Assembly: GCA_964390495.1 (NCBI GenBank)
Contig: CAYMIN010000009.1
Span: 62,001 to 126,000 of the forward strand
Direction of reading: 5' to 3'
Length of the DNA stretch: 64,000 nt
Origin: UBA11051 sp964390495
Lineage (GTDB): Bacteria; Armatimonadota; Zipacnadia; Zipacnadales; UBA11051
Part shown: positions 43,977 to 54,514 of the stretch, piece by piece
Numbering within the stretch: position 1 is the first letter of the stretch
Layout: every line of letters starts with the position of its first letter
Translations under genes and position numbers: made by a program
The notes under the pieces: generated by a model
The model's input: the letters and a program-made list of their open reading frames with translations, nothing else
Database searches by the model: none
What the model was told of the DNA's origin: nothing

Positions 43977-46900
43977 TCAGCCGCCGACGCTGAAGCCGTG
44001 TATGCAACCCTTAGCGGTGGCTAAGATAACGCCAACGCCAGCTTGCATATCAGCCCGCTCGATGTGCGTGGGCCGCCCTGTGACTGCTCCGAGCCGGACT
44101 ACGTTTCCGTTACCGTCCAGCAGGGCCACGGTCCCGTCCTCACAGCCGACTACAATCTGGGAGCCGACGCCGTCCGGAGCCGGAACCGACTTGAGCACCG
44201 CCGGCGGACTTGGAGTGCGCTCCGACCAGATCTTGACGCACTGGTTGCTGAGCGCTACGACGAGGCCCTTGGCGGTACCGACTATGATTTCCTGGCTGCC
44301 GTCGCCATCGAGGTCGGCGACATCCATGGCAACGAGATTGGCTCCCGGCCTATTGCTAACACCCGGGCCGAACTGAGCGTTGTAGAGAGCCTTCCCGTCC
44401 CCTGACCACACGGTGACGCGGTTCCAAACCCCGTTTTCAGCGGAGATGAACTCCTTCGTCCCATCGGCGTTGATGTCTTCGTAGAAGAGGCCGACGCGAT
44501 TGAGGCCGGTCCAGCCGCCGACCATGGTATGGCCGGCCGGCACCCCATAGAAGCCGCGCCCCACGCTGAGGCTCTTGTTATTGACGACGGCGAGTGTGTC
44601 ATTACCGTTGGGCCATCGCGCAATCAGCAGATTGATGCTGTCATCCGGGCCGTCAATCAGCTTCATCTTCCAGCCGGGACCCCAGAAAACCGGCAGGCGC
44701 TCGAGCAGCTTCCCGTGCTCGTCAAGGATCTCGAGGGTGCACGCGCTGCCGACGAAACACTGCTCCTCGCCATCCAGGAAAACGCCGGTGTGCAGACAGT
44801 GAATGCCCTCATGTCCTGACGCGGTCTTGAACCAGTAGCTCTTGGCCGCCCGATATACGGCCGGGTCCATAACTGAGGTAAAGCTCCAGCGCCGGTTGCC
44901 ATCCAAATCGAAGGCGATGACCTGTTCATCCCTGCAGCCAACCAGCAACAGCTTCTGCCGGGCCCACCAACGCAGCACCCGAATCGGTCCATCGGTCTGC
45001 ATGGCGCGGATTTCTTCTCCGGCAGCCGTTAGCACATGTACGGTCTGGCCTTCGGCGACACAGACTAGGGGGCGCTTTGAGGACGGAATCACGGTCATAG
45101 CGACCGGCTTGCCGCCGATTTCCGCGGTCATGGCGGCCGTAAGCTCCGGCGCACTCAACTTCTGCGGCTGAACCTTGGCGGCGGCCATATCGGTGGTTCG
45201 CTGTCTCATAGCCGCAGCCAGCGTTTCAGCGATGCTGATATTGGTCCAGTGAAGGTCGAGCCGATTAGGCATAGCACCTGTGAAGGTATGACGGCCTGGG
45301 GGAAGCTCGAAGGCAGTGTAGCCGCCATCTCCCCGCGTGCCTTTGCCTGCTTCGCCGTCAACCATGACCTGGTCCCGCGCCTCGAGAGACAACTGGACGC
45401 GGCTGTGCTCGGCGGCCACAATCTCAAGCGCACCGCTCGCGAAGTCCCAGTCCAGATCAACGGGAGCGTCAGAGCGTACGAGTGGGGGCTGCCGCAGAGA
45501 GGATATGGGTGAGGGTTTGGCTCCGGCAGCGCGCAGGCGATATCCGTACAGATGATCACTCGCCAGGATGACTAGCTCCCCCTCGATGACCTCATGTTTC
45601 CCGATGACTGCAATAGCGGGCGAGGGCAGGGCCAGGGCGGCCGCATTGTCGGCGATCCGCACACATTCCAGCGGCTGATCGGCCCCATCAGTCGTCTGCC
45701 CCAGCAGATGGAAGAAGATACGGTGCTCGCCTTGGTTCACCGCACCGCGCCAGGTCATGTTGATGACGCCTCTACCGCCGGCCTCGGTGACATCACAAGG
45801 GTGGAGTTCGAAGAGAGGCTTGCGGGACGGAGTCGGCATCTTGTCAGGCTTGATGCTCAGTCCGGCGAGGCCGATATAGCACTTCTCGCCTGCCGGCTTC
45901 TCGACAACCTCGAGGCGCAGGGCGTGCCGGCCGGCAGCCAGTTCATGACGCCCGATGGCCGCTCGCTTCTGCGTTGCGCTGGGGGCATTATGCTCGATGT
46001 CGTCTCCGCTACACTTGCCGTCGAGATAAACCCTCACCTTCCCGCGGTCCACATAGTCCACCAAGTCCACGTAGAACTCACCGGCGGTCGGCTCGGCGAG
46101 CGCAAACGGCATCTCTAGCCACGAGCCGATTGCCTCGGCGCGCAGCAGCTTAATGCCGTGGCTCTCCAGAGCGATGAGCTTATCCGCCCCGGCAGGCTGA
46201 CTGGTACATTCGGCGGCCAGCGCCCGTATGCCGATCCAGCCCTCCGGTACGGTAATACCCCCCCCGCCGGCGATGCGCACGGCATTGCGTTCGGCATCCC
46301 AGGCACCACCCAACGGCTGCCATTCGGTCACCAATTCCATGTTCTCGCTGTCGGTGCGGAAGGTCAGGTCATCGGTAATGAGTGCATACTTGCCCACCCG
46401 CTGGGTCAGGTAGCGGCGCCAGTTGCAGTAGGCAGCGGCGGGCACTTCGCCCACCGCCGCGACCGTCGCGCCGGTGACATCGCAGTGCAGCAGGGCCGCG
46501 TCCATAGCCACTCGCGGCTCGACCATGCCATCGGCGCTGGGCAGTACCTGGTTATGGTAGCCCCGAAGTAGGGTATAGCCGTTGATGCGCAACTCCAGAA
46601 CCCCGAAGGTGTGATAGGGATTGCGGGAGGCTCCATTGAAGCCGTCAAGCAGAATAAAGTCGCCCGAGGCATCAACGGTATTGTGATAGCTGCCGAAGAG
46701 GAAGGACCGTTCCAAGGCAATGCCGCTGCCACGACGCTTCCAGAGCGGCTCAGGAACCGGGTTGATGCTCCACGTGCCGGTCATGTCTAGCGGCAGTTGA
46801 GGTTGCAGGTTATCGGCGGGCCAGAAGGACTGGCCGAGGCGGAATCCGTCGGTATCCAGCCCAATGCGCTGCCGGTAGTGCAGCCAGCGCCCATCGCCGG

Positions 46901-48770
46901 TGACATACGCCGCCTTGTGCAAGAAGCCCAAGGAGGCGGAGTTGAGGGCCGTGTCATCAGGGACAGCGGAGGCAAGAATCTCCTGACCACGCAGCAGAAT
47001 CTCGAGGACACCGTTCTCCAACGGGATGCGGTCACCGGTCAGCACCAGGTAGGTGAAGATCGGCGCAATGCCGGTGCTGTACCAGAACAGGTTGTCGCTC
47101 TCACCGGATACCCAGGCGTGTTGGTGCAGAGATGCAAAATGCAGCTTCCCCGCTCTCACGCACTGGTCCCAGATGGGGTCGGGGTAGTACTTCTGAAAGT
47201 AGCGCCCCAAACAATAGAGGGAAATGGCCGTCCACTGCCCGTGCCGCGACCCAACACCGCTAGGCACGCCGTTGAGCCGGTAGGCGCTGGCATTATATCC
47301 ACTGCCCTGCTGGGGGTGCTCAAGCTGCTTGGCGAAAGCGTTGGTGACGCGCAACCGTTCCTCATCGGTGAATGCCGGGCTTTCCTCGATCAAGTCCCAG
47401 AACAGGATCATCATGTGAGCATTGTAGTGATACGGTCCGGCCAGCGGTTCGGCCTTGTTTTCGAGCCGCTCTCCGTCAATCTCCTCGATCTCCTTGCGCG
47501 CCTGGGCATCCGGGAAGGCCAGGCGGATGAATTCGCGGGCGTGGTGCTCGTCGCCGGTCATATAGTACATCGCCATGTGTTTGCTGATGCTGTTCCACCC
47601 GAAGTACCCGACCGAGCGGTAGCCCTTTGACGCCTCCCAGGTCTCCATCTCCTGGACATCAGTCGGGGGTGTGATGCCTTCCCCCAACCTGATCTCCATG
47701 AGCCGGCCGACGGAGAGCTCTCCCCGGGCCGATTGGGCGGCCTGCAGCTTCCGGACGAGCACCTCAGCGGCCGCCGCCACGCCTCTGGTGCCACTCCCTC
47801 CGGCAAAGATGACGTTGTGCCCGTCGCCGAAGGGATCATGGAGAGTCCGGACCACCGATCCACCTACCCCCGGGTACTTGAGGTCAAGCAGTGTGTAGTA
47901 GAGATCGTAAAGCGCGTTGATGGTCTTATTCGTCGAGCGGTTGCCCAGGATGATGAGGTTGCCCTGGATGGGGACGGCGGCCTGCGGAGATGCGTCGCTG
48001 ACAATTGGGACACTGACACCGCTGAGTTCGCGAATGCACTTCTGGATAGCCTGGGCCGGCTGGTCATAGATACCGGAGGCAGGCGCGACGATTGCGACGG
48101 TAGCCTGGCCCCGCTTGACCAGGTCGGTCGTCAGGTGCAGGTCCTTGAGCTTGTCATACTGGGGGCTGATCGGCTCCGGAAATGGAGGCGGCGGAGGCGG
48201 CGGCGGCTCAACACCAGCTACCAACTTCACATTATCCACCATCACTTTCGGCGTAGGCCCGGCGTGGCTATAGAGGTATATACGCACGCTTCTGGTGTCC
48301 GGCGGCGCAACCTTGATAACCGAGACCGCCATGAACTTGCCCGTAGGCGCCTTGCCGAAGTCGGCCTGCACAAGCTCACCGGAAGGCAGAAAGCGCATCT
48401 GAATATGGGCGCCGGCTCCGGACCCCACTGCGATGGCTTGTACCATCACAGTCGCTTGATAGGCCATATTCGAGGTGGGTTGCACCGGGATGTCCTGATA
48501 GACCCCTATTTCGGCCTCGGGGTCGCCATCGTGGATGAGCAAGGCCTTGCCACCATCCATGCCCCCTTCCACCACCTGCAGTTGCAGGTCCTCGCCTTTC
48601 CCGGCATAGCAGCTCCACCCCTTGGGGATACCATTAGTACCCACGCCCTCTTCGAAGGAGGGGTTTGCTAGCGGCTTTTCGAGTATCTCCCCAGCGGCTG
48701 TCAAACCAGTCAACAAGCTAACACTGAGCAGGGCTACTGACAGCCACATAAACCCAGTTCGGCAGGTCAT
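43977..48770 (-). CDS. Secreted heparinase-like lyase fused to a C-terminal beta-propeller
   Basis: 1597 residues from ATG 48770; the frame extends to 48878 but MTCRTGFMWLSVALLSVSLL begins a clean signal peptide. Order of domains: a carbohydrate-binding-like module (about 30-185, NPSFEEG and VMVDNVKLV), a proline linker of seven P, an alpha-glucuronidase N-domain-like segment (about 210-350, NLIILGNRSTN), an alpha/alpha toroid (about 370-700) and a beta-sandwich as in heparinase-like lyases. A C-terminal seven-blade-like region follows (about 1240-1590), with FG-GAP-like DLDGDGSQEIIVGT and DINADGTKEFIS calcium loops. Likely an extracellular polysaccharide lyase. Substrate unknown. Confidence 0.7.
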   Translation of the reverse strand: MTCRTGFMWLSVALLSVSLLTGLTAAGEILEKPLANPSFEEGVGTNGIPKGWSCYAGKGEDLQLQVVEGGMDGGKALLIHDGDPEAEIGVYQDIPVQPTSNMAYQATVMVQAIAVGSGAGAHIQMRFLPSGELVQADFGKAPTGKFMAVSVIKVAPPDTRSVRIYLYSHAGPTPKVMVDNVKLVAGVEPPPPPPPPFPEPISPQYDKLKDLHLTTDLVKRGQATVAIVAPASGIYDQPAQAIQKCIRELSGVSVPIVSDASPQAAVPIQGNLIILGNRSTNKTINALYDLYYTLLDLKYPGVGGSVVRTLHDPFGDGHNVIFAGGSGTRGVAAAAEVLVRKLQAAQSARGELSVGRLMEIRLGEGITPPTDVQEMETWEASKGYRSVGYFGWNSISKHMAMYYMTGDEHHAREFIRLAFPDAQARKEIEEIDGERLENKAEPLAGPYHYNAHMMILFWDLIEESPAFTDEERLRVTNAFAKQLEHPQQGSGYNASAYRLNGVPSGVGSRHGQWTAISLYCLGRYFQKYYPDPIWDQCVRAGKLHFASLHQHAWVSGESDNLFWYSTGIAPIFTYLVLTGDRIPLENGVLEILLRGQEILASAVPDDTALNSASLGFLHKAAYVTGDGRWLHYRQRIGLDTDGFRLGQSFWPADNLQPQLPLDMTGTWSINPVPEPLWKRRGSGIALERSFLFGSYHNTVDASGDFILLDGFNGASRNPYHTFGVLELRINGYTLLRGYHNQVLPSADGMVEPRVAMDAALLHCDVTGATVAAVGEVPAAAYCNWRRYLTQRVGKYALITDDLTFRTDSENMELVTEWQPLGGAWDAERNAVRIAGGGGITVPEGWIGIRALAAECTSQPAGADKLIALESHGIKLLRAEAIGSWLEMPFALAEPTAGEFYVDLVDYVDRGKVRVYLDGKCSGDDIEHNAPSATQKRAAIGRHELAAGRHALRLEVVEKPAGEKCYIGLAGLSIKPDKMPTPSRKPLFELHPCDVTEAGGRGVINMTWRGAVNQGEHRIFFHLLGQTTDGADQPLECVRIADNAAALALPSPAIAVIGKHEVIEGELVILASDHLYGYRLRAAGAKPSPISSLRQPPLVRSDAPVDLDWDFASGALEIVAAEHSRVQLSLEARDQVMVDGEAGKGTRGDGGYTAFELPPGRHTFTGAMPNRLDLHWTNISIAETLAAAMRQRTTDMAAAKVQPQKLSAPELTAAMTAEIGGKPVAMTVIPSSKRPLVCVAEGQTVHVLTAAGEEIRAMQTDGPIRVLRWWARQKLLLVGCRDEQVIAFDLDGNRRWSFTSVMDPAVYRAAKSYWFKTASGHEGIHCLHTGVFLDGEEQCFVGSACTLEILDEHGKLLERLPVFWGPGWKMKLIDGPDDSINLLIARWPNGNDTLAVVNNKSLSVGRGFYGVPAGHTMVGGWTGLNRVGLFYEDINADGTKEFISAENGVWNRVTVWSGDGKALYNAQFGPGVSNRPGANLVAMDVADLDGDGSQEIIVGTAKGLVVALSNQCVKIWSERTPSPPAVLKSVPAPDGVGSQIVVGCEDGTVALLDGNGNVVRLGAVTGRPTHIERADMQAGVGVILATAKGCIHGFSVGG
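48180..48215 (-). repeat. GGC/GGA microsatellite encoding a proline linker
   Basis: A short run of GGAGGCGGC-type repeats on the plus strand encodes seven consecutive prolines, then FPEP, between the binding module and catalytic part of the 1597-residue lyase-propeller protein. Triplet repeats of this type can change length by slippage; here they stay in frame. Confidence 0.7.
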
Positions 48771-48937
48771 TGTCGCACTACCCCACTTCCTGTTGCAGGG
48801 GGCTGAAGGGCACGGCCCCGGCTGCTCGGCATGAGGGTATGTGACCCCGATAACTGCGTGGTTAGCATCTCTCCGCATCTATCCTCTTGGGGCAAGCAAC
48901 CGGTATGTGATGCAGGACGGGCGAACCTCGGTCGTCC

Positions 48938-50413
48938 TTACTCTTCAACCAGTCGGATCTCGTCCGAGGTAATAGTTGACTTGTCAATTGTGAATTGCGC
49001 GTCGGGCGGGATGGGAGCGTGCGCTGCTCCCCTGACATATACAGGCGGCTCTTCGTCGAGCCTAATGCCCTGTTCCACCAGAGCGGCTCGCAACTCCTGC
49101 GAGGCGATCTCGCGCGGCGTGGTCGCTTGGGCCACCGCCAATGCCGCTGCGGTTCCTGCCGCCTGGCCCATGGTCATGCAGGTGAGTATCAGCCTGGCAC
49201 CGGACTGCGCCTCGAACGTCGCGGACAGGCAGCGGCCGGCCACCAGCAGATTCTCCACCTCAAGCGGCAATAGGCACCGATACGGTATCTCGTAGTACTG
49301 CCCGGGCTTGACATAGGCGTCGTAGCCGCCCGTAGCCTCGTTGGGCACGCAGAAGGCGGCCTCGCAGGCCTCGTCGAGATGGACATGCTTGATGTGCGGC
49401 AGGTCTGTCGGGTTGTGAATATCGAAGCCGTGGGTGTCTCTGGCGATCGCGTCCGAAAACTTCCTGGCGCAGGCCACATCCTCCCCCGTCAGCACGTACT
49501 CCCCGATGATGCGACGCGAATCTCGCACTCCCAGCAGCGGCGCACTGTCAATCAGCCAGCAGTCCTCGAAGCCAGGCACGTACCGGCGGTAGAACTCCAC
49601 CATTTCCTTGATCTGCTGGCGCTGGTCGAGCGCCGTCGCGGTCAGATCATCGGGGTCGGTGGTGCGACAATGTCGCCGATGGGCCGTACACACATAAATC
49701 TCGCCGTGCTCAGGATCGCGTCCTGGAAACTGGCCAACGTAGCCCGTCTCCACCAGGTGTGAGAGCACGCCCTCCTCCACCGCCCGGTGGGCGACAGACT
49801 GCATGAATGCGTGTGTGCTCTTGATTGCTTCTTTGAAGCGCGGCAGGTTAACATTCCCCAGTTTGAAGTCCAGAGAAACGGCCTGATTGTAGCCTTCCAT
49901 CTGGTCCCAGCCCGTCTCAAATGGCGCCCCCGCATATGCCGCTACGGCGGCATCACCGGAGCAATCAACGACCGTCTTGGCGAGGATCGCCTGGGTGCCG
50001 CCGATGTTGTGCACCAAGACGCCGCGGATGGCCCCAGCCTCGACGATACTGTCCACCACGCAGGTGCCGTAGAGAAGCTTCGCTCCGGCTTCACACACTA
50101 TCTCCTCCATGACCCGCTTGCACTTCTCCGGGTCACATATCCGTCTCTCCACGCCCTGTTCCGCCTCAAGCCTGTCGAACAGCTCCTGGCCGACGCCATC
50201 CGGGTATCCGGCGACATAGTCCACCAGCCCAAGCGTCACCAACCCACCCAGGGCCCACTGCTGCTCCACAAGTAGTGTATCCATGCCTCGGCGCGCCGCA
50301 CACACGGCCGCTCCGACACCTGCCGCGCCTCCACCAACCACCAGCACGTCAACTTGCTTCGTCACCGGAACTGCCCTTGACCACTGCACCGTGTCATCAC
50401 TGGCATGTTTCAT
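48938..50413 (-). CDS. FAD-dependent oxidoreductase (FAD_oxidored family)
   Basis: 491 residues. N-terminal dinucleotide fold VDVLVVGGGAAGVGAAVCAA with E at the end of the next strand (LLVEQQ), the VVDCSGDAAVAAYAGAPFE segment that contacts FAD, and C-terminal NLLVAGRCLSATFEAQ. This family is common in Planctomycetota-like genomes and is often predicted to oxidise sugar derivatives. No signal peptide is evident. It lies between the lyase-propeller gene and a BNR-repeat gene on the same strand, and may handle their products after uptake. Confidence 0.88.
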   Translation of the reverse strand: MKHASDDTVQWSRAVPVTKQVDVLVVGGGAAGVGAAVCAARRGMDTLLVEQQWALGGLVTLGLVDYVAGYPDGVGQELFDRLEAEQGVERRICDPEKCKRVMEEIVCEAGAKLLYGTCVVDSIVEAGAIRGVLVHNIGGTQAILAKTVVDCSGDAAVAAYAGAPFETGWDQMEGYNQAVSLDFKLGNVNLPRFKEAIKSTHAFMQSVAHRAVEEGVLSHLVETGYVGQFPGRDPEHGEIYVCTAHRRHCRTTDPDDLTATALDQRQQIKEMVEFYRRYVPGFEDCWLIDSAPLLGVRDSRRIIGEYVLTGEDVACARKFSDAIARDTHGFDIHNPTDLPHIKHVHLDEACEAAFCVPNEATGGYDAYVKPGQYYEIPYRCLLPLEVENLLVAGRCLSATFEAQSGARLILTCMTMGQAAGTAAALAVAQATTPREIASQELRAALVEQGIRLDEEPPVYVRGAAHAPIPPDAQFTIDKSTITSDEIRLVEE

Positions 50414-50529
50414 GATTTATGTCTCCTTCTGAGTGTCCTCCACATTCGGTATGCGCAGACAGTCTTCCCCGATTCCTTGTTCCTCCAGGCCTCCTCATCC
50501 CCTCCAGCAAGCGAAATGCGCGTTGACCC

Positions 50530-52974
50530 TCACAGGCCGGAGAGCATCTCCTTGGTCTCGGCGAGTTTCCAGCTCTCGCCACCATCGGGCGACATCAGCA
50601 CCGCGCGGCGATTGCCGACATGGTCGTTGCGGTAGAACCAGTGGGTGGACCAGTAGTCATACGAGATGAACAAGCGGCCCTCGCGATCAATCGTCAGGCG
50701 ATGGTAGAACACGCTATATTCCGAGAACGCCGCCCTGACCAGGATCCGTGGCGGCTCCCAGCCCTGCCCCGGCCGCTTGCACTGGTACGCCAACGTGGCA
50801 TGACTGCTGTTCGGGAAGGGCTCGCCCCATTGCCACAACCGATACACCACATGCAGCGTGCCATCCGCGGTGCATACCATGCCGATGTATGTCTGGTTGA
50901 GCTTCTCCCCGGCGGTCAGCGGCTCGCTCCATCCTCCGGCCGCGTCATTCGGCTGCCGCGATTGGCAGTGCTGGAACGGCCGCCCGTGGGTGCCGATCAG
51001 AGCATGGAGATAGCCCTCCTTATCCATGGTGATGCTGGGCGAGTTGTGGACATCATTCGCGGGCGGGCCGTAGCCCAGTAGCGCCGGTGTCCCCAGGGCG
51101 CCGGTCTCGCGGTCATAGGTAACGCAATAGGTCGGCACCCCGGGCACCTTCTCCTCCGGGTCGGTAGCCTCGCCCCAGACCACATGCACCTTCGCGCCGC
51201 GGGAGACGACTGTGGAAGGGATGCCGGAGTGGGCCGCCAGCCCGATGCAATCGCGAGTGATTAGGATCGGCTCCCCGATCTCAATGCGGCCGTTGACCAT
51301 CGTCGGCACGAACAGCTCCAGATCATTGAGACTGCGCCAGATCAGCTTGGGGTCCTTGGCCGTGCGCCGGAACCGGACCAATGGCGGCGGGTTCGAGGGA
51401 CTATTCTGGCCGGAGAACTCCTCGATGTCCACGGTGCCCCTCTCGCCCGGGATCTCATAGACACTGAATGTTCTCCCGCTGTCGTGGGAGTACACCAGAG
51501 CGTTCTTGCCCGCGCAGTCTGCCGGCAGATAAAGCCCGCCATCGCTATCGAAGGCGAGCTTGCTTGAGATCAGACGCACTGTCTGGCCCGCGAAGGCCTC
51601 AGGGCGCGAACTGATGGCCTGGTTGATAGCCGTCGTTACCCACCCGCCCTCACGCCATGTGGCAATGCCGTGGCCGTCCCGCATGAAGGGCGTGTTGTCG
51701 GGGGCGAAGTACGCCTGGTTGTCCAGCGGGTAGTCGGGCAGATAGCCGAATTGTTCGTTCTCATGCCGGTAGGGATGCAGCTCGATGGGCATATCCAGCG
51801 GCTTTGCCGCCGGGGCCTCGCCCAGCTTGACCGTGAGCGTGGACCAGGTCGTCACCGCCGGCGTATCGGCTGGAGTGACGCGGATATGGCATACGTGCGG
51901 CCCGTCGCCCTCCGGCACGGTGAAACTGAGGGTGACAGCCGCGGAAGCCCGGGCCTCCAGGCTCACCTCCGCCGGGCTGAGCTCCACCGGCCACTCGGCC
52001 CCGGGGAACTCCAAGCTGAGGGCGAACTGACGCGCCCGCGGGGCATTATTGTTCAGACGCAGCGTGATGTCACCGTGCTGGCCCGCATCGGCGTACAGAG
52101 TCCGCTGATACGGCGTAAGCAGCCAGCGATTCTCGATCAGGGGGAACCACGAATCGGGGTCCGGTGTCCAGTAGCAGGCATTGGAGATGGGCTCGGCATT
52201 GCCCCAGCGTGTCACCCCATCAATGTTGATGGTCCCCTTGCCGGCAGGCAGGCGGAGCTGCCACGGGAGCGCGTCACGGTGAATCTCGGCCGGTGCGGGC
52301 CACATGGCGGTGCCGTCATCGTCGGGAGTAAACTCTCCAAACTGTTCGCCGCTCGCATCGCAGACCGTCAATGGAGCGGGGTTGGCGGGCAGTCCGCTCA
52401 GTTCGATAGTAAACTCGCCTTGGCGTGGGTGGAAGCAGACTGCCATCGGCTTCTCCGGGCTTTCGAGAACAATCGGCTCCTCGTGACGCCGGTCCCGGTG
52501 GCCGCGCGCAGTCTCGATGAGGTAGCGCTGGCAGTTCGTGCGGAAGCCCCAGACCATGTTGTCCCCATAGCGATCCCGGGACACGGTGATATTGAGCCCG
52601 TAGATGCCCGTGCGCTCGACCCTGGTCGTGAGTGTCGCGGTCTGCGCGGGGCCCAGGCCACTGCCAACGGCCTGACCGTCATCGGGGATAAACTGCTCGC
52701 CCAAGACCGCGCGGTCGGGACCGACCAGTATCGCCCGCAGCTCCGATATCGTGTTGCGGACGTTGCGGTCGCGCTTGACCACTTCCACCACCAGCTCGCC
52801 GGGCTCGGCGAGAAAATAAACGCCTCCACATCCGCCCATCAGCGGCTCGAAATCTGGCTTGGCCATAGCGACCTCCGTACCCGCGCCTATTTCCGGTCCC
52901 TGGGCCGGGCTGTTTTGGGGTATGAGTACAAGGCTCAGAAGAGCAAGGGCGACACCCAGCGATCTGGCGGTCAT
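50530..52974 (-). CDS. Secreted BNR-repeat (sialidase-like) protein
   Basis: 814 residues with signal peptide MTARSLGVALALLSLVLIP and cleavage near NSPAQG; AAAGGAG lies 8 bases before ATG. The N-terminal half (about 40-420) is beta-rich with ELSGLPANPAPL-like Ig segments. The C-terminal half has BNR/Asp-box type elements (SHDSGRTFSVYEIPG and SPDGGESWKLAETKE, pattern S-x-D-x-G-x-[ST]-W/F), two clear copies. The arrangement matches BNR_4-like proteins, whose members bind or cleave glycans. Sialidase catalytic residues cannot be confirmed. Divergent from the Gfo/Idh oxidoreductase over about 250 bp. Confidence 0.7.
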   Translation of the reverse strand: MTARSLGVALALLSLVLIPQNSPAQGPEIGAGTEVAMAKPDFEPLMGGCGGVYFLAEPGELVVEVVKRDRNVRNTISELRAILVGPDRAVLGEQFIPDDGQAVGSGLGPAQTATLTTRVERTGIYGLNITVSRDRYGDNMVWGFRTNCQRYLIETARGHRDRRHEEPIVLESPEKPMAVCFHPRQGEFTIELSGLPANPAPLTVCDASGEQFGEFTPDDDGTAMWPAPAEIHRDALPWQLRLPAGKGTINIDGVTRWGNAEPISNACYWTPDPDSWFPLIENRWLLTPYQRTLYADAGQHGDITLRLNNNAPRARQFALSLEFPGAEWPVELSPAEVSLEARASAAVTLSFTVPEGDGPHVCHIRVTPADTPAVTTWSTLTVKLGEAPAAKPLDMPIELHPYRHENEQFGYLPDYPLDNQAYFAPDNTPFMRDGHGIATWREGGWVTTAINQAISSRPEAFAGQTVRLISSKLAFDSDGGLYLPADCAGKNALVYSHDSGRTFSVYEIPGERGTVDIEEFSGQNSPSNPPPLVRFRRTAKDPKLIWRSLNDLELFVPTMVNGRIEIGEPILITRDCIGLAAHSGIPSTVVSRGAKVHVVWGEATDPEEKVPGVPTYCVTYDRETGALGTPALLGYGPPANDVHNSPSITMDKEGYLHALIGTHGRPFQHCQSRQPNDAAGGWSEPLTAGEKLNQTYIGMVCTADGTLHVVYRLWQWGEPFPNSSHATLAYQCKRPGQGWEPPRILVRAAFSEYSVFYHRLTIDREGRLFISYDYWSTHWFYRNDHVGNRRAVLMSPDGGESWKLAETKEMLSGL

Positions 52975-53227
52975 GCTGCGGCTCCTTTGCGGTGTCCGAC
53001 CCGGCGCACCCTACGGCACACGTACACCTTCCGGGCCAGGCCTCTATCCCCGCGCCAATGGCAAGTGGTATCTTGTGGGAATAGTTCGCCACTTCGCGGA
53101 GTGTACCCTTGTGGGCATGGACAGCGAGGCAGGAATGTTTCTCCAAGCGGGCGAAAGTTTACTCGCGGGAATCGGCGGCTCGGCCGCTTGCCCCTTGCTC
53201 TCAACTGTTGCCGAAAGGATGAGTTTT

Positions 53228-54514
53228 ATGGAGACGTTGCGCATTGCCTGCATCGGCGCCGGATCGGCCATCGGTGCCCGTACCAGCGGATACCTGGCAG
53301 TCATCAACCAACTCCATGATATGTATGACCAGTTTGCCATCATGGACATCAACGAGGACAACGCCAGGGCCGCGGCGGCAGCCTACGACATCCCGGAGGT
53401 CTATACGAATCTTGACGACCTCTTCACCAACGGCAAGCCGGATGTCGTGGTACGATTGGCGCCCACTGATTCGGCCTTTGCCATTTGCATGGCCGCCGCC
53501 GAAGCCGGCTGTCACATCCTCAGCGAGATCCCGATTGACTTCAGCCTGCCTCGTGCCGACGCCATCATCGCCAAGTGCCGCGAGCAGGGCGTCAAGCTGG
53601 AGATCGCGGAGAATGTCTGGACCTGGCCCCGCGAGCGCCTCAAGCAGATGATCGTGGCGCAGGGGCTGATCGGCGAGATCACTCACTGCCGCCTCAAGTA
53701 CCCCTGTGGGGCCTATCACGGCTTTTCGGCCATCCGCAAGCTGGTGGGGGCCGAACCCGAGCGCGTGTTAGGCTGGGACGGCAAGGTCCCGGTGGTCAAC
53801 ATGGTCAGCTACGGCGGCGAACCGATGAGCGACACCACGTGGGACGGCGGCCTAATCAAGTTTCCGGGGCATGTGCAGTGCATCTTTGAAATGCCGCCGA
53901 AACGCCCGGTCTGGCGACATGCCTGGGATATCGAGGGCACCAAGGGCTTTTTGGGCGCTGTCGCGGGGGCCGTTGACAAGGCTAAAGGCCACCGCCAGGG
54001 CGAGGCTCTGGTGCTAGATGACCCTGAGACCTTGCAGCAACTCACCGATGATTTCGAGGCCGGAGCCACCGACCGCGAGCGCCACTACCCCATCGAGTGG
54101 GTCTATGGCGAACGCGACGGTCAGCAGGTGCTCGAGTGCGTTAAGGTCAACACCGACCCGCCCGTGGTGTGGGAGAACCCCTATGCCAAGTATGGCATCT
54201 GCGAAGATGATGCGGTCGCGAAAGCCACGTATCTGGAGGGCCTGTATTGGGCTGTCGTCGAGGACCGGCCGCTGGCCTATGGGGCCGAGAACGCGCGCCG
54301 TGACATGGAGCTGTGGATCGCCATCCGCGAAAGTGCCTGGAAAGGTAATGTCTGGGTGGACCTGCCGCTGACTGAGATCACCAGCGTCGAGCAGGCCATG
54401 CACGAGGAGTTCCAGCGACGCTATGGCTGCGACCCGCTCGGCGATCTGGATAAGCAACTGCAAGTGCCCTACAACCGCACGGCGGTGATGTGGATAGTGG
54501 CCGGGTGGCTGTAA
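53228..54514 (+). CDS. Gfo/Idh/MocA-family NAD(P)-dependent oxidoreductase
   Basis: About 428 residues from ATG 53228; the frame is open to 52859 but that portion is divergent intergenic sequence, and AAGGA sits nine bases upstream of this ATG. N-terminal Rossmann signature CIGAGSAIGARTSGYL, then VVVRLAPTDSAFAICMAAAEAG and ILSEIPIDFS (family: EKP). The C-terminal alpha/beta domain has a metal-free substrate pocket with histidine at KYPCGAYHGFSAIRKL. Family members oxidise a sugar or cyclitol with NAD(P). The EKP lysine is replaced by isoleucine, which may change catalysis. Part of the second accessory group. Confidence 0.85.
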   Translation: METLRIACIGAGSAIGARTSGYLAVINQLHDMYDQFAIMDINEDNARAAAAAYDIPEVYTNLDDLFTNGKPDVVVRLAPTDSAFAICMAAAEAGCHILSEIPIDFSLPRADAIIAKCREQGVKLEIAENVWTWPRERLKQMIVAQGLIGEITHCRLKYPCGAYHGFSAIRKLVGAEPERVLGWDGKVPVVNMVSYGGEPMSDTTWDGGLIKFPGHVQCIFEMPPKRPVWRHAWDIEGTKGFLGAVAGAVDKAKGHRQGEALVLDDPETLQQLTDDFEAGATDRERHYPIEWVYGERDGQQVLECVKVNTDPPVVWENPYAKYGICEDDAVAKATYLEGLYWAVVEDRPLAYGAENARRDMELWIAIRESAWKGNVWVDLPLTEITSVEQAMHEEFQRRYGCDPLGDLDKQLQVPYNRTAVMWIVAGWL

